Shown: one piece after another, positions 7,472 to 17,400 of the stretch
How positions within the stretch are numbered: position 1 is the stretch's first letter
Layout: each line of letters begins with the position of its first letter
NCBI GenBank assembly: GCA_014377445.1
Contig: JACMPP010000100.1
Coordinates: 1 to 40,420 of the forward strand
Length of the DNA stretch: 40,420 bases
Source: Oligoflexus sp.
GTDB lineage: Bacteria; Bdellovibrionota_B; Oligoflexia; Oligoflexales; Oligoflexaceae
Reading direction: 5' to 3'
The notes under the pieces: model-generated
What the model was told of the DNA's origin: nothing
The model's database searches: none
What the model saw: only the letters and a program-made list of their open reading frames with translations
Position numbers and translations under genes: made by a program

Positions 7472-8947
7472 GTGGCCAAAATCTTTCTAACTCTGGCGTT
7501 GATCCTTTCATTGAATAGATCCGAAACTGCATACAGCGAAGGTCAGACCGAGACTCAACTGAATTTCGATTCTTTTTTGGATGCGGTAGAGATCCAACAC
7601 CCGCGACGGGCGATTGATGATCAGGATCTGGAGCGATCGAGAGAATCTTCTAAGCGAGCAGGTGTTCTTCCTGATCCTCAATTCAACTTTGGTCGAGATG
7701 AAGTTCCCTTTCAAGGTGCACTACAACCCGAGCGGGAAATGGCAAACAAGACTAAGGATGCGGCTCAATGGAAAGTAGGGCTTTCCCAGAGTATTCCCTG
7801 GCCAGGAACTTTGGCAGCTGAAGAGCAAATCGCGCAGAGCCAGATCAAGGGCATCGAGTACACCAATAAACTCTATTCCCTCACACGTCGTATCGAAGCT
7901 GCTGATCTATTCCTTAAGATCATTCGAACAGGCAAATTGCTTAAATTACAAAAAGAAAACTTCAAAGTGGTCGATGGCATTCGTGAATTCACTCATGAGA
8001 AATTTAGGCAAGGTGTTGGATCTCATCACGAATTCCTGCAAGCCCATAGCGAAAGCGGGATCTTAAAGATCAATATTGCTTCGTTGGAAACAGATTTACT
8101 TAATCTCAAAAGACACGCGCTCTTCTTCATCAACCATCCTTCAATTGCCAATCCCAATGATGTGAACTTCTCCCTTGAATGGCCGGAATCACTCTTGAAG
8201 GCGTCTTCATCAACTGAGCTAAAACAACCCGATCTCGTGCGATCGCAGATCGAACAACAACAGCAGCTATCCCTTTCCCGCCAGAATTTCGAATATAAAC
8301 GAAGCCTCCCGTCACTCATGGCCTCAGGAGAAGTGATGGAGGAGGATTCGGGAATGAGAATGTATGGGGCGATGATTGGCCTAACCCTCCCGCTCTTCTC
8401 CAACATTCAGAGAAGCTCAATCACGAATGAAAATAAAGTCATCCAACTCCAGACCGAACAGCAGCTTGCCTGGCAGGATCGGCGTAAGCAACTCGCACTT
8501 CTGCAGGCTGAAAGCCGGATATCCCAAATTAAGGCCAATCTGAATACAATTGCAAAAGACATTCTTCCTCCGATAGCAGAGCATATCGAAGCGACAACCG
8601 TTCAATTTAGCCAAAGCAAGATAGATATAGGGGCCATCATAACCGCTCGCAGGACACTACTAAATTTACAAGTCTCAGAAGTTCGCATCATCGAATCCCT
8701 CGCGAGAGCAAAGCTTTCACTCGAAAAAATTAATGCGGGGATGGTTGACGACGAACTTGACCAAGAAGTTCCTCAGCTATTCGATATTGGGAGTTCGATG
8801 AGTTTGTCACCGACAACTGCAGACCCCATGAAGTCGGCCAACGGCAAGTCAAAGACCAAAGGCCGCGATGGAAACGCAATCAAAGACAGTAACAAGGGCG
8901 AATCCGAAAGCGAACAAAACAATAACAACCCCGGAATGGGAATGTGA
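7472..8947 (+). CDS. TolC-family outer-membrane factor (CusC/CzcC-like)
   Basis: This protein of about 491 residues has a signal peptide (AKIFLTLALILSLN then a small-residue cleavage region), long alpha-helical coiled-coil stretches with heptad-like Leu and Gln, and the two beta-strand segments of TolC proteins. The first strand region is GVLPDPQFNFGRDEVPF, the second MYGAMIGLTLPLFSN, where the PLPxF-type turn marks metal-efflux members. I chose GTG 7472 because GGGGAG lies five bases before it and the signal peptide begins directly there; an ATG at 7406 would add 22 residues. An Asn/Ser/Lys-rich tail ends in GMGM. It is the outer-membrane channel of the tripartite exporter; its stop overlaps the adaptor's possible GTG start, implying translational coupling. 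Confidence 0.85.
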   Translation: MAKIFLTLALILSLNRSETAYSEGQTETQLNFDSFLDAVEIQHPRRAIDDQDLERSRESSKRAGVLPDPQFNFGRDEVPFQGALQPEREMANKTKDAAQWKVGLSQSIPWPGTLAAEEQIAQSQIKGIEYTNKLYSLTRRIEAADLFLKIIRTGKLLKLQKENFKVVDGIREFTHEKFRQGVGSHHEFLQAHSESGILKINIASLETDLLNLKRHALFFINHPSIANPNDVNFSLEWPESLLKASSSTELKQPDLVRSQIEQQQQLSLSRQNFEYKRSLPSLMASGEVMEEDSGMRMYGAMIGLTLPLFSNIQRSSITNENKVIQLQTEQQLAWQDRRKQLALLQAESRISQIKANLNTIAKDILPPIAEHIEATTVQFSQSKIDIGAIITARRTLLNLQVSEVRIIESLARAKLSLEKINAGMVDDELDQEVPQLFDIGSSMSLSPTTADPMKSANGKSKTKGRDGNAIKDSNKGESESEQNNNNPGMGM

Positions 8948-10437
8948 ACATGGGAACAACATGTATGATTTCTCGGCTTCCTTTAATTTCGGCAGTTCTA
9001 GCAGCTTCTTTCGTCTCACACTTGGCGTTTGCTTCGATAAAAATTGAGGTTACTCCTAAACCAAATCCGCCTGAATCCGGTGAAAACAGTCTTACTATCA
9101 GGCTAAGAGACGATACAGGCAAAGCAGTTGATACGGCAAAAGTGGATGTGACAATTTTCATGCCTTCTATGGGAACAATGCCTCGAATGGATGAGAAAGC
9201 TCTGGTTGAACCTCAGGGTAAAGGTGCTTACCTGGCAAAGTTTGATCTCGCCATGGGGGGCACCTGGGAGCTTACAGTCAGCGCTGAATTCGAAGGCGCG
9301 AAGACCTCGGCTCACTACAGCCTAACAACCGGTGTTGCTGGTGTCTCGTCAAGAGGAGGCAGCAACACAGGCGCCGAATCATCAGCCGCTCAAGCTCTTG
9401 ATATTGGGCCGGAGCGACTTCAAAAAATCGGTGTCCGCTTTGTCGAGGCAAAGACCCTGCCTATGAAAAGGGATATTGAAGCCGTAGGAGTTGTGGAACA
9501 GGATCAGACCCACCGAGAAGAATTGTCGCTTCGATATTCAGGTTATGTGGTCAAACAATTTCGCGGACGAATCGGAGATTCCGTTCAGAAGGGCGATCCT
9601 TTATTCACGGTTTACAGTCCCGACCTCGTAACAGCACAAAGTGAGCTCCTGCTCGCTGATAAAATTTCTGAAGACGGTCACTCGCTTCATGATGCGGCAA
9701 GCGAAAAACTTAAGAATCTAGGCTTGTCGAGCATCGACATCGATCAGATCAGAAAGACTCACAAACCTATTCGCGACATTATCATTCGATCGCCTCTCAA
9801 CGGTACTATCCTTGACATTACGGCAAGAGAAGGAGCATCGGTTAATGCCGGTCAGTTGCTCTACAGCATCGGAGACCTAAATAAGACCTACCTGGTTGCT
9901 CGAGTTTTTCAGCAAGATATCGGCGATGTAAGAGTGGGCCAGACAGCTTTAATTTCCGTCCCTGGTGCAGGCACTGAGCCTATCAAGGGCAAGGTAAACC
10001 TCATTTACCCTCAAGTCGAGCAAGGGGCTGGAACGGTGAATGTTCGGCTTGAGGTTATGGAATTGAAAATGGGGCTCAAACCAGGCGTCTATATGGACGT
10101 CGCCATTCCAGTAGAACTTGGCAACCAACTTACAATTCCATCCGAGGCAGTTCTATATTCCGGACGCCACCGCTATGTGTTTGTTGATCGCGGCGAAGGC
10201 CAACTTGAACCGCGCGAAGTCTCGGTTGGAAAGAGCATTCGGGGCTCAGTTCAAGTCTACAGTGGCCTTAGTGAAGGCGAAAGGGTGGCAGCCAGCGGAA
10301 CCTTCCTCCTTGGATCGGAGGCCCAACTGCGGTCTGCTTTACCCAAATGGAGTGACGTCAAATCCAGCAAAGACAAAGGCAAAAGCAGCTCGCCGGATAA
10401 ATCCATGCAAGTTAAACCAGCTAGGGCCCACGAATGA
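8944..10437 (+). CDS. cusB: CusB-like periplasmic adaptor with N-terminal YtkA/FixH-like domain
   Basis: This 497-residue membrane-fusion protein has a signal peptide (best from the ATG at 8965) and then a beta-sandwich region of about 90 residues resembling YtkA/FixH-like domains. That region contains a methionine cluster FMPSMGTMPRM (Met73, 76, 79, 82), a plausible Cu(I)/Ag(I) site in place of CusF or the CusB N-terminal methionines. Residues about 155 onward are the RND adaptor core: RYSGYVVKQFRGRIGDSVQK (barrel-sandwich lipoyl half), a short helical hairpin, the second lipoyl half RSPLNGTILDITAREGASV, then beta-barrel and membrane-proximal domains. GTG 8944, ATG 8950 and ATG 8965 are all possible starts. 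It overlaps both neighbours by four bases. Its metal specificity is inferred from the pump. Confidence 0.87.
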   Translation: MNMGTTCMISRLPLISAVLAASFVSHLAFASIKIEVTPKPNPPESGENSLTIRLRDDTGKAVDTAKVDVTIFMPSMGTMPRMDEKALVEPQGKGAYLAKFDLAMGGTWELTVSAEFEGAKTSAHYSLTTGVAGVSSRGGSNTGAESSAAQALDIGPERLQKIGVRFVEAKTLPMKRDIEAVGVVEQDQTHREELSLRYSGYVVKQFRGRIGDSVQKGDPLFTVYSPDLVTAQSELLLADKISEDGHSLHDAASEKLKNLGLSSIDIDQIRKTHKPIRDIIIRSPLNGTILDITAREGASVNAGQLLYSIGDLNKTYLVARVFQQDIGDVRVGQTALISVPGAGTEPIKGKVNLIYPQVEQGAGTVNVRLEVMELKMGLKPGVYMDVAIPVELGNQLTIPSEAVLYSGRHRYVFVDRGEGQLEPREVSVGKSIRGSVQVYSGLSEGERVAASGTFLLGSEAQLRSALPKWSDVKSSKDKGKSSSPDKSMQVKPARAHE

Positions 10438-13400
10438 TTACTCGCATAATTCGTCTATGTGCTGCGAATCCAATCATGACGGTTCTCATTGTCCTCGCAG
10501 TATCCTTATTTACAATTTTTTCGTTAAAAAAGCTTCCGCTCGACGCATTACCGGACCTGAGTGATACCCAGGTCATTGTCTTCGCGGAATGGCCCGGACG
10601 CTCACCAGATCTCATCGAGGACCAGGTTACTTACCCACTCACAACTTCCCTTCTGGCCTCTCCCAAGGTTAAGTACGTGCGCGGCCTTTCCATGCTCGGA
10701 GCGACGCAAATTCTGGTTGTATTTGAGGACGGGACAGACCTTTACTGGGCTCGGTCAAGAATTGCCGAGAAACTGGCGTCGGTAGCCCAGCTTCCACCAG
10801 GAGTGGTCCCCACCTTGGGACCGGAGGCTACAGGCCTGGGATGGGTCTTTCAGTATGCTCTTCGGGACGTGAGCGGCAAACACGATCTTGCTCAGCTCCG
10901 CTCTCTTCAGGACTGGAATTTGCGACTTTCACTTCAAGGTGTGCCCGGGGTCGCAGAAGTTGCCAGCATAGGGGGATTCGTTAAGCAGTATGAAGTGAGT
11001 CTGGACCCTAAACGACTTCAAGCCTTTAAACTTTCTCCATTAAACGTGTCGCGAGCCATCCGGAACGGCAATCAGGAAATTGGTGCCAACGTTTTAGAAA
11101 TGGGGGGTACGGAGTTCGCCATCCGCGGTCGCGGCTATATTAAGGACATGGAAGACATTGAATCAATCCCCGTCTCAACTCTTGGAGGTGGCCGGGTGGT
11201 CACTGTAGGCGATCTGGGACGTGTCCAGATGGTCCCAGCACCAAGAGCGGGAGCAGGAGAGCTTGACGGTAACGGAGAGGCTGCCGGCGGCATCGTCGTC
11301 TTGCGTATTGGTGAGAATGCGCTGAATGTTATCGATCGAGTTAAAGTGCGTCTGGAGGAGCTTAAGAAGTCATTGCCAGAAGGAGTGGAGATAGTCCCTG
11401 TGTATGATCGGTCGGATCTCATACATCGGGCCATATCCACGCTCAGGCGAGTTCTCGTCGAGGAGATCATCGTTGTCGCACTCATCGTTTCCATATTCCT
11501 CTGGCATGCGAGAGCCAGTTGGGTGGCGATACTGCCCTTACCCATCGCAGTTTTACTCTCCTTCCTCCCTATGCTCTATAGCGGTCTAACCGTCAATCTC
11601 ATGTCCCTCGGGGGGATTGCTCTGGCTATTGGCGCTATGGTCGACGCAGGGATAATTCTAGTTGAAAACGCTCATAAGAAGCTTGAAGGTCGCAACACGA
11701 AAGTTATGCCAGAAACTGAACGCCGAGAGATCATTACTCAGGCGATGGTTGAGATGGGCCGTCCATTGTTTTTTTCGCTCCTGGTCATCACGGTTTCATT
11801 CCTTCCCATTTTTTCTTTGGTGGGACGTGAGGGACGTCTCTTCATTCCGCTTGCCTTTACAAAAACTGTATCGATGGCCTGGGCAGCCGTGCTAGCCATA
11901 ACACTGACCCCCGCGCTGGCCATACTTTTCTTAAAAGGAAAATTTGTTCATGAAGATGAACACCGGATCAGTCAATTCCTGCAAAAAATATACGGCCCGA
12001 TTGTAGATTTTGTAGTCGAGAAGAAAGTGCCGGTCATAGCATCGGCCCTCCTTATCGTTCTCATCACTTTGCCCGTGGTGTTTAGGATTCCGTCGGAGTT
12101 TATGCCCTCACTTAACGAAGGCACGATACTTTACATGCCGACCTCTGTCCCAGGCATGAGTTTGGATACAGCCGTCCAAACCATGCAAAAACAAAATGCA
12201 ATCATAAAAGCTCAGCCCGAGGTAGCACACGTTTACGGTAAGGCAGGTCGCGCAACGTCTGCTACTGACCCAGCGCCGGTGAATATGTTCGAGACGGTCA
12301 TCTCCCTCAAACCGGAATCACAATGGCGCGAAGGGATGACTTACGACAAGATTGTTGCCGAACTTAATGAAAAGCTGACGTTTCCCGGCATGCCTAATAT
12401 CTGGTGGATGCCTATTCAAACACGTATTGAAATGCTTTCCACAGGAATACGGACTCCCATTGGCATCAAAGTCCTCGGCGCAAACTTAGAACAGATAGAG
12501 AAAACTTCGATCGAAATCGAAGACACCTTGAAAAAGCTCCCCGAAACGAAGTCGGCGATCGCGGAGAGAATCGGATCAGGATCTTACATCGATATCGTCG
12601 TGAAACGAAAAGTCGCGGCGCTTTACGGATTAAATATTTCCGATGTGCATACCCTGATCGAAACGGCCGTCGGTGGGTCACCGGTTTCAACAGCCATTGA
12701 AGGCCGTGAACGCTATTCAATATCCGTCCGTTACGCCCAGGATTTCCGAAATGATATTGAAGCTCTCGAAAAGATCGTTATCCCCACTCCTTTAGGCCAG
12801 GAGGTTACGCTTGGGCAAGTTGCCAGCATAACCGTGAACTCAGGTGCTCCGATGATTCAAAGTGAAAATGGACGGATGCTGGGGTTTGTATTCGTCGACG
12901 TTGACAAGGCCGTAGGATTATCTGAATTCGTTGACAAGGCGAGGACTGCGGTTGAGAAAAGTGTGAAGTTGCCGCCTGGCGTAACATTGGAATGGTCAGG
13001 GCAGTTTGAAGCGCTCAGAAGCGCTAAGGAAACTCTCAAGGTAGTCGTTCCAGCAGTCCTTCTGCTGATCATTTTTATTTTGTATCTCAACACCCGGTCA
13101 GCGATCGAAGTTGGAATCATTCTTCTGGCCATTCCCTTTTCACTTGTCGGAGCATTCTGGCTCCTCTTCTTCCTTGGCTATAAGATGTCCATCGCATCTG
13201 GAATAGGCCTCCTCGCGCTAGCAGGATTGGATGCGGAAACAGGCGTTGTCATGCTTCTATATCTCACGAACTCGTACAATCATCGAATTAACAATGGCAC
13301 CCGACCAAGTTTACCCATGCTGAGGGAGGCCATTCACGAAGGAGCCGTCCAGCGGGTAAGACCCAAACTCATGACTGTCGCCGCGGCCCTCATCGGACTC

Positions 13401-13586
13401 CTTCCGGTTATGTGGAGCAGTGGCGCAGGCTCTGAAGTCATGAAGAGAATAGCCGCGCCGATGGTGGGGGGGATTGTCACTTCTGGATTGCTTGAGTTGT
13501 TGGTTTACCCTGCTGTGTTCGCGTTGTGGAAGAGCTGGGAGATAAGGAAACTAAATGCAAAGGAAATGAAGACAACGGAAGAATAG
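10434..13586 (+). CDS. cusA: CusA-type Cu(I)/Ag(I) heavy-metal efflux RND pump
   Basis: This 1050-residue protein has the full HME-RND layout: helix 1, a large periplasmic loop, six helices, a second loop and the final helices. The three E. coli CusA metal-binding methionines (573, 623, 672) have exact counterparts at Met568 (LYMPTS), Met618 (NMFETV) and Met667 (IEMLSTG), at a constant offset of five. The proton-relay residues are also kept: Asp404 in helix 4 (AMVDAGIILVEN), Glu935 (DAETGVVMLLYL) and Lys978 (RVRPKLMTV). It therefore very likely pumps Cu(I) and Ag(I) from the periplasm to the outside with the two upstream products. Its ATG overlaps the adaptor stop (ATGA). It ends only nine bases from a convergent gene. 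Confidence 0.95.
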   Translation: MITRIIRLCAANPIMTVLIVLAVSLFTIFSLKKLPLDALPDLSDTQVIVFAEWPGRSPDLIEDQVTYPLTTSLLASPKVKYVRGLSMLGATQILVVFEDGTDLYWARSRIAEKLASVAQLPPGVVPTLGPEATGLGWVFQYALRDVSGKHDLAQLRSLQDWNLRLSLQGVPGVAEVASIGGFVKQYEVSLDPKRLQAFKLSPLNVSRAIRNGNQEIGANVLEMGGTEFAIRGRGYIKDMEDIESIPVSTLGGGRVVTVGDLGRVQMVPAPRAGAGELDGNGEAAGGIVVLRIGENALNVIDRVKVRLEELKKSLPEGVEIVPVYDRSDLIHRAISTLRRVLVEEIIVVALIVSIFLWHARASWVAILPLPIAVLLSFLPMLYSGLTVNLMSLGGIALAIGAMVDAGIILVENAHKKLEGRNTKVMPETERREIITQAMVEMGRPLFFSLLVITVSFLPIFSLVGREGRLFIPLAFTKTVSMAWAAVLAITLTPALAILFLKGKFVHEDEHRISQFLQKIYGPIVDFVVEKKVPVIASALLIVLITLPVVFRIPSEFMPSLNEGTILYMPTSVPGMSLDTAVQTMQKQNAIIKAQPEVAHVYGKAGRATSATDPAPVNMFETVISLKPESQWREGMTYDKIVAELNEKLTFPGMPNIWWMPIQTRIEMLSTGIRTPIGIKVLGANLEQIEKTSIEIEDTLKKLPETKSAIAERIGSGSYIDIVVKRKVAALYGLNISDVHTLIETAVGGSPVSTAIEGRERYSISVRYAQDFRNDIEALEKIVIPTPLGQEVTLGQVASITVNSGAPMIQSENGRMLGFVFVDVDKAVGLSEFVDKARTAVEKSVKLPPGVTLEWSGQFEALRSAKETLKVVVPAVLLLIIFILYLNTRSAIEVGIILLAIPFSLVGAFWLLFFLGYKMSIASGIGLLALAGLDAETGVVMLLYLTNSYNHRINNGTRPSLPMLREAIHEGAVQRVRPKLMTVAAALIGLLPVMWSSGAGSEVMKRIAAPMVGGIVTSGLLELLVYPAVFALWKSWEIRKLNAKEMKTTEE

Positions 13587-13595
13587 AGTGTGACT

Positions 13596-14108
13596 TTAGC
13601 GAACCCGAACAAGTCCGGACACACTCCACCCATTCAGGAATTTTCGCGCAATCATCTCGAGTGCGTGACTGGTAAGCAGAGCTGATAAGACCCAACTGCT
13701 AAGTTCTAAAATTCCCTGACCATGCTCACCGTGGTAGGCAAGAGTAGTTCCAACTGAAAAGTACCAAAATAAAACCGACCAAAAATGTTTTCTAAGGATA
13801 ATTCTGAACTGCATAGGCGAACATAAAATTAATCGCAGGATTAAGGTCGGAAACAAAGCATAGAGAGATCCACAAATCATAGCGCAGGGAATGGGCGCCA
13901 TCCGTTCATGAAGTGCATGACTCATGAATTCCGCCCACTGGGTCACTCCAAATCCAAACTGACCGCAAAGCGCCAATGAAATCAGGCCACCCGCAATAAC
14001 TGCCACGCTCAGCTTCGAATGAAGCGTGAGCTGGGTAGGGTTCATATCGCGCAAAACAGCTTCTTTAATCTTAATCGATACATGCTCGGGCAATGTTTCA
14101 AAATGCAT
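13596..14108 (-). CDS. Small multi-spanning membrane protein, possible anti-sigma factor
   Basis: This 170-residue protein starts at ATG 14108, ten bases after GAGGAG. A short soluble N-terminus (MHFETLPEHVSIKIKEAVLR, then DMNPT) precedes four to five hydrophobic segments. The soluble part, LPxxVxxxIxxxVxxDxxP, followed directly by membrane helices resembles membrane anti-sigma proteins of the NrsF/DUF1109 type seen in delta-type bacteria, but I cannot confirm this without a search. It lies between the two copper efflux operons, convergent with the CusA gene and divergent from the second RND operon. The window encodes an ECF sigma factor at 23.3 kb without an adjacent anti-sigma gene, so this is the best local candidate partner. 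His residues (HALHER, YHGEHGQ) could sense metal. Confidence 0.6.
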   Translation of the reverse strand: MHFETLPEHVSIKIKEAVLRDMNPTQLTLHSKLSVAVIAGGLISLALCGQFGFGVTQWAEFMSHALHERMAPIPCAMICGSLYALFPTLILRLILCSPMQFRIILRKHFWSVLFWYFSVGTTLAYHGEHGQGILELSSWVLSALLTSHALEMIARKFLNGWSVSGLVRVR

Positions 14109-14351
14109 AGGTCCATTGCTCCTCAATCATTCAAGCTTCACCTCTGTATACACTCGAATTTCTGAAACTGTGACTGGCTCACATTTAAAAATTCCCGACT
14201 TCGTCTCAATTCCCCCACTTATGACTGACTCTAGAATGCCGCGCTCCTAAATCACGCAATAATGACTTACCAGAAGACACGAGTAACCGCTTCGCTTGCA
14301 TTCCAACTTCTCCTGAAACCGCGAATAGACTTTTCCACCTTTTTTCGCCGG

Positions 14352-14374
14352 GACTGTCACAACCTTGTGAAGTC
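14352..14374. promoter_or_regulatory. Dyad operator upstream of the second RND operon
   Basis: A near-perfect inverted repeat pairs TCACAA (14357-14362) with TTGTGA (14365-14370) around a central CC, and extends outward to GACT (14352-14355) and AGTC (14371-14374) with one unpaired G at 14356. Just downstream GGGTATATA occurs twice, at 14377-14385 and 14393-14401, sixteen bases apart. The location 40-60 bases before the start codon of the pump suggests a repressor or activator site and a promoter. Confidence 0.4.
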
Positions 14375-14412
14375 GGGGGTATATAGGGAGCAGGGTATAT
14401 ACGAGGGCATTG

Positions 14413-17400
14413 ATGCTAGATAGAATAATTCGCTTTTCTCTGACTCACCGATTGCTTGTTGTTAGTTTAGCAGCGTTGGTTTTTGTATATGGCTTTTTAA
14501 CCCTTAAGAGCCTTCCGGTTGACGTTTTTCCAGACCTAAATCGTCCAACTGTAAACATTATGACAGAAGCTTCTGGCCTTGCTCCTGAAGAAGTCGAGAC
14601 TCTTGTCACCTTCCCTCTCGAATCTAGTCTTAATGGACTACCTGGAGTCGAACGGGTTCGTTCGAGCTCCGGGGTGGGTTTGAGTATCATTTACGTCGAA
14701 TTTGGGTGGGGAACTGATATCTATCGCAATCGTCAGTTGGTGCAGGAGAAACTCGCCCTCGCCGCAGAAAGGCTTCCCCCGAACATTCGGCCGGTCATGG
14801 GACCCATCGCATCCATTATGGGAGAAATTCAGCTCGTTGGCCTGTCGTCGCCTGATGGCAAGGTTTCACCCATGGACTTGAGAACCTTAGCCGATTGGAC
14901 CATACGGCCCCGCCTACTCTCAATACCAGGAGTCGCCCAAGTCATTGGCATTGGAGGAGGGGTGAGACAATTTCAGATCCTTCTGTCTGCCGCTAAGATT
15001 CAGAACTATCAGCTCTCGATCGACGATATTGAGCACAATCTTTCGGACATCAGTCGAAACACAACGGGTGGATTTTTTGACCGAGAAGGCCAAGAGTTTC
15101 TGATTCGAAACCTCGGTTCTGTAAAAACGAAGGAAGAGATTCTTGACTCAGTCGTTGGGATGCATTTCGGTGTTCCTGTGAGTGTAAGGAATATAGGAGC
15201 CGTACAGGAGTTGCCTCAGGTCAAGCGCGGCGATGCGAGCGTAAACGCCAGGCCTGCCGTCATATTGAGCATTCAGAAGCAACCCGGTGCGAGTACGATT
15301 GAATTGACAAAAGCAGTTGATCAAGCATTGGCAGAGGTGAACAAATCCTTTCCAGTCGGCGTCGAGATGAATCCAAATCTTTTTCGACAGGCAAATTTCA
15401 TCGATGCCGCCGTTTCTAATGTCGAAGAGGCTCTCAGAGATGGTGTGATTTTAGTCGTAATCGTCTTGTTTATGTTTCTCCTCAACTTTAGAACCACTGC
15501 TATTACTTTGACTGCTATTCCACTTTCGTTCGTTTTGACTGCGATCATATTTAAGATATTCGGCTTAACCGTGAATACTATGACTCTGGGAGGCCTTGCC
15601 ATTGCGATCGGAGAACTCGTCGATGATGCAATTGTGGATGTTGAAAATGTGTTGAGACGGCTTAAAGAGAATCGACTCAGCGATATCCCACTTAGTCCGC
15701 TAAAAGTCATCTATCATGCCTCAAGCGAAGTTCGTAATTCAATCGTCATTGCAACTGTGATTGTTTGTCTCGTATTCATTCCTCTCTTCTACATGGGAGG
15801 AATCGAAGGCCGCCTGTTTATTCCATTAGGCATCTCCTACATTATTTCCCTGCTTGCATCGATGGTCGTTTCCTTGACTGTGACGCCCGCGCTCTGTTCC
15901 TATCTCTTGTCAAATGCGAAACTCCTAGACCGTAAAGAAGGCTGGTTGGTAAGAGGTTTAAAATTTATAGATAGGAAAATTCTTAATATTTCCCTCGATT
16001 TTCCTAAATTGATCATTGGCATTGTTTCTCTTCTCCTCATCGGAGCGATATTCCTTGCCACTCGATTCGGGCATAACTTCCTTCCAGCATTTAACGAGGG
16101 CACGGCAACAGTCAGCGTTTTAGCAACGCCGGGAATCTCACTCGTAGCATCCGGCGAACTCGGAACCCAGGCTGAAAAGCTCATTCTTCAGAGCCCTGAG
16201 GTTAAATCGGTTTCAAGAAGGACGGGACGGGCAGAACTTGACGAGCACGCCGAGGGCGTTCATTCCAGTGAAATAGAAGTCGATTTTAAGGAAGGCGAAG
16301 GACGCCCTCGAGCGATGGTCCTCAAGGAAATTCGCGACCGACTCTCGAGCCTGGAAGGTATATTCGTCAATGTTGGTCAACCAATATCTCACCGGCTTGA
16401 CCACCTACTGTCCGGCGTAAGGGCACAAATTGCTATAAAGGTATTCGGTCCTGATCTGGCTACGCTCAGAAAAAAGGGCGCCGAAGTCTCGCAAGCTTTG
16501 CAGGGAACGCCTGGGCTGGTGGATCTTCAAATCGAGCAACAAGTTTTGATCCCTCAAATAAAGATAAACTTAATGCGAGATTCGGCGAAAAAATATGGAA
16601 TGATTCTTGGCGATGTAGCACAGCTTCTGGAAAAAGCTTTGCAAGGCGACGTCGTAGGCCAAGTCATTGAAGGGCAACGGACTGTCGAGATATTTATGCG
16701 CTTTGACGAAAAATCACGTTCTGACCTGGACGTACTTCGCAAGATGCCGATTAAAGTGATGCCCAATGGCAAGCGCATTCTGGTCGAGGATGTCGCGGAT
16801 GTCTTTGAATCCACCGGACCAAATATGATCAATCGAGAGAACAGCCAACGACGTATCGTGGTGCAAGCCAATACCTCGGGACGTGACTTAACCAGTGTGG
16901 TTAAGGAAGTACGTACGAGAATAGACGGTAAGGTAACTATGCCGCCAGGATACTTTGTTACTTACGGTGGGCAGTTTGAAAGTCAGGAACAAGCCTCCAA
17001 ACTCATGATTATCCTTGGTCTTCTAGCTCTCGCAGGAGTCTTCCTGGCACTTTATATGCACTTTCAATCGTTCTTTATCACTCTGCAAGTGATGCTCAAT
17101 ATTCCTCTCGCATTCATTGGGGGGATTTTGGGAATCTATCTAAGTGACGGAAACATTTCTATAGCCAGCCTGGTTGCCTTCGTAACTCTCTGCGGAATCG
17201 CCTCTCGCAATGGCATCATGATGATTTCCCACTACCTTCATCTGATGCATAAGGAAGGAGAAGACTTCTCTCGGGAAATGATTATAAGGGGCTCTCTGGA
17301 GCGTCTTGTGCCAGTGCTGATGACAACTCTAACGGCTATTCTTGGACTTCTACCGCTGGTTTTTGCCGCAGGAGAGCCGGGCAAAGAGATCCTGCATCCC

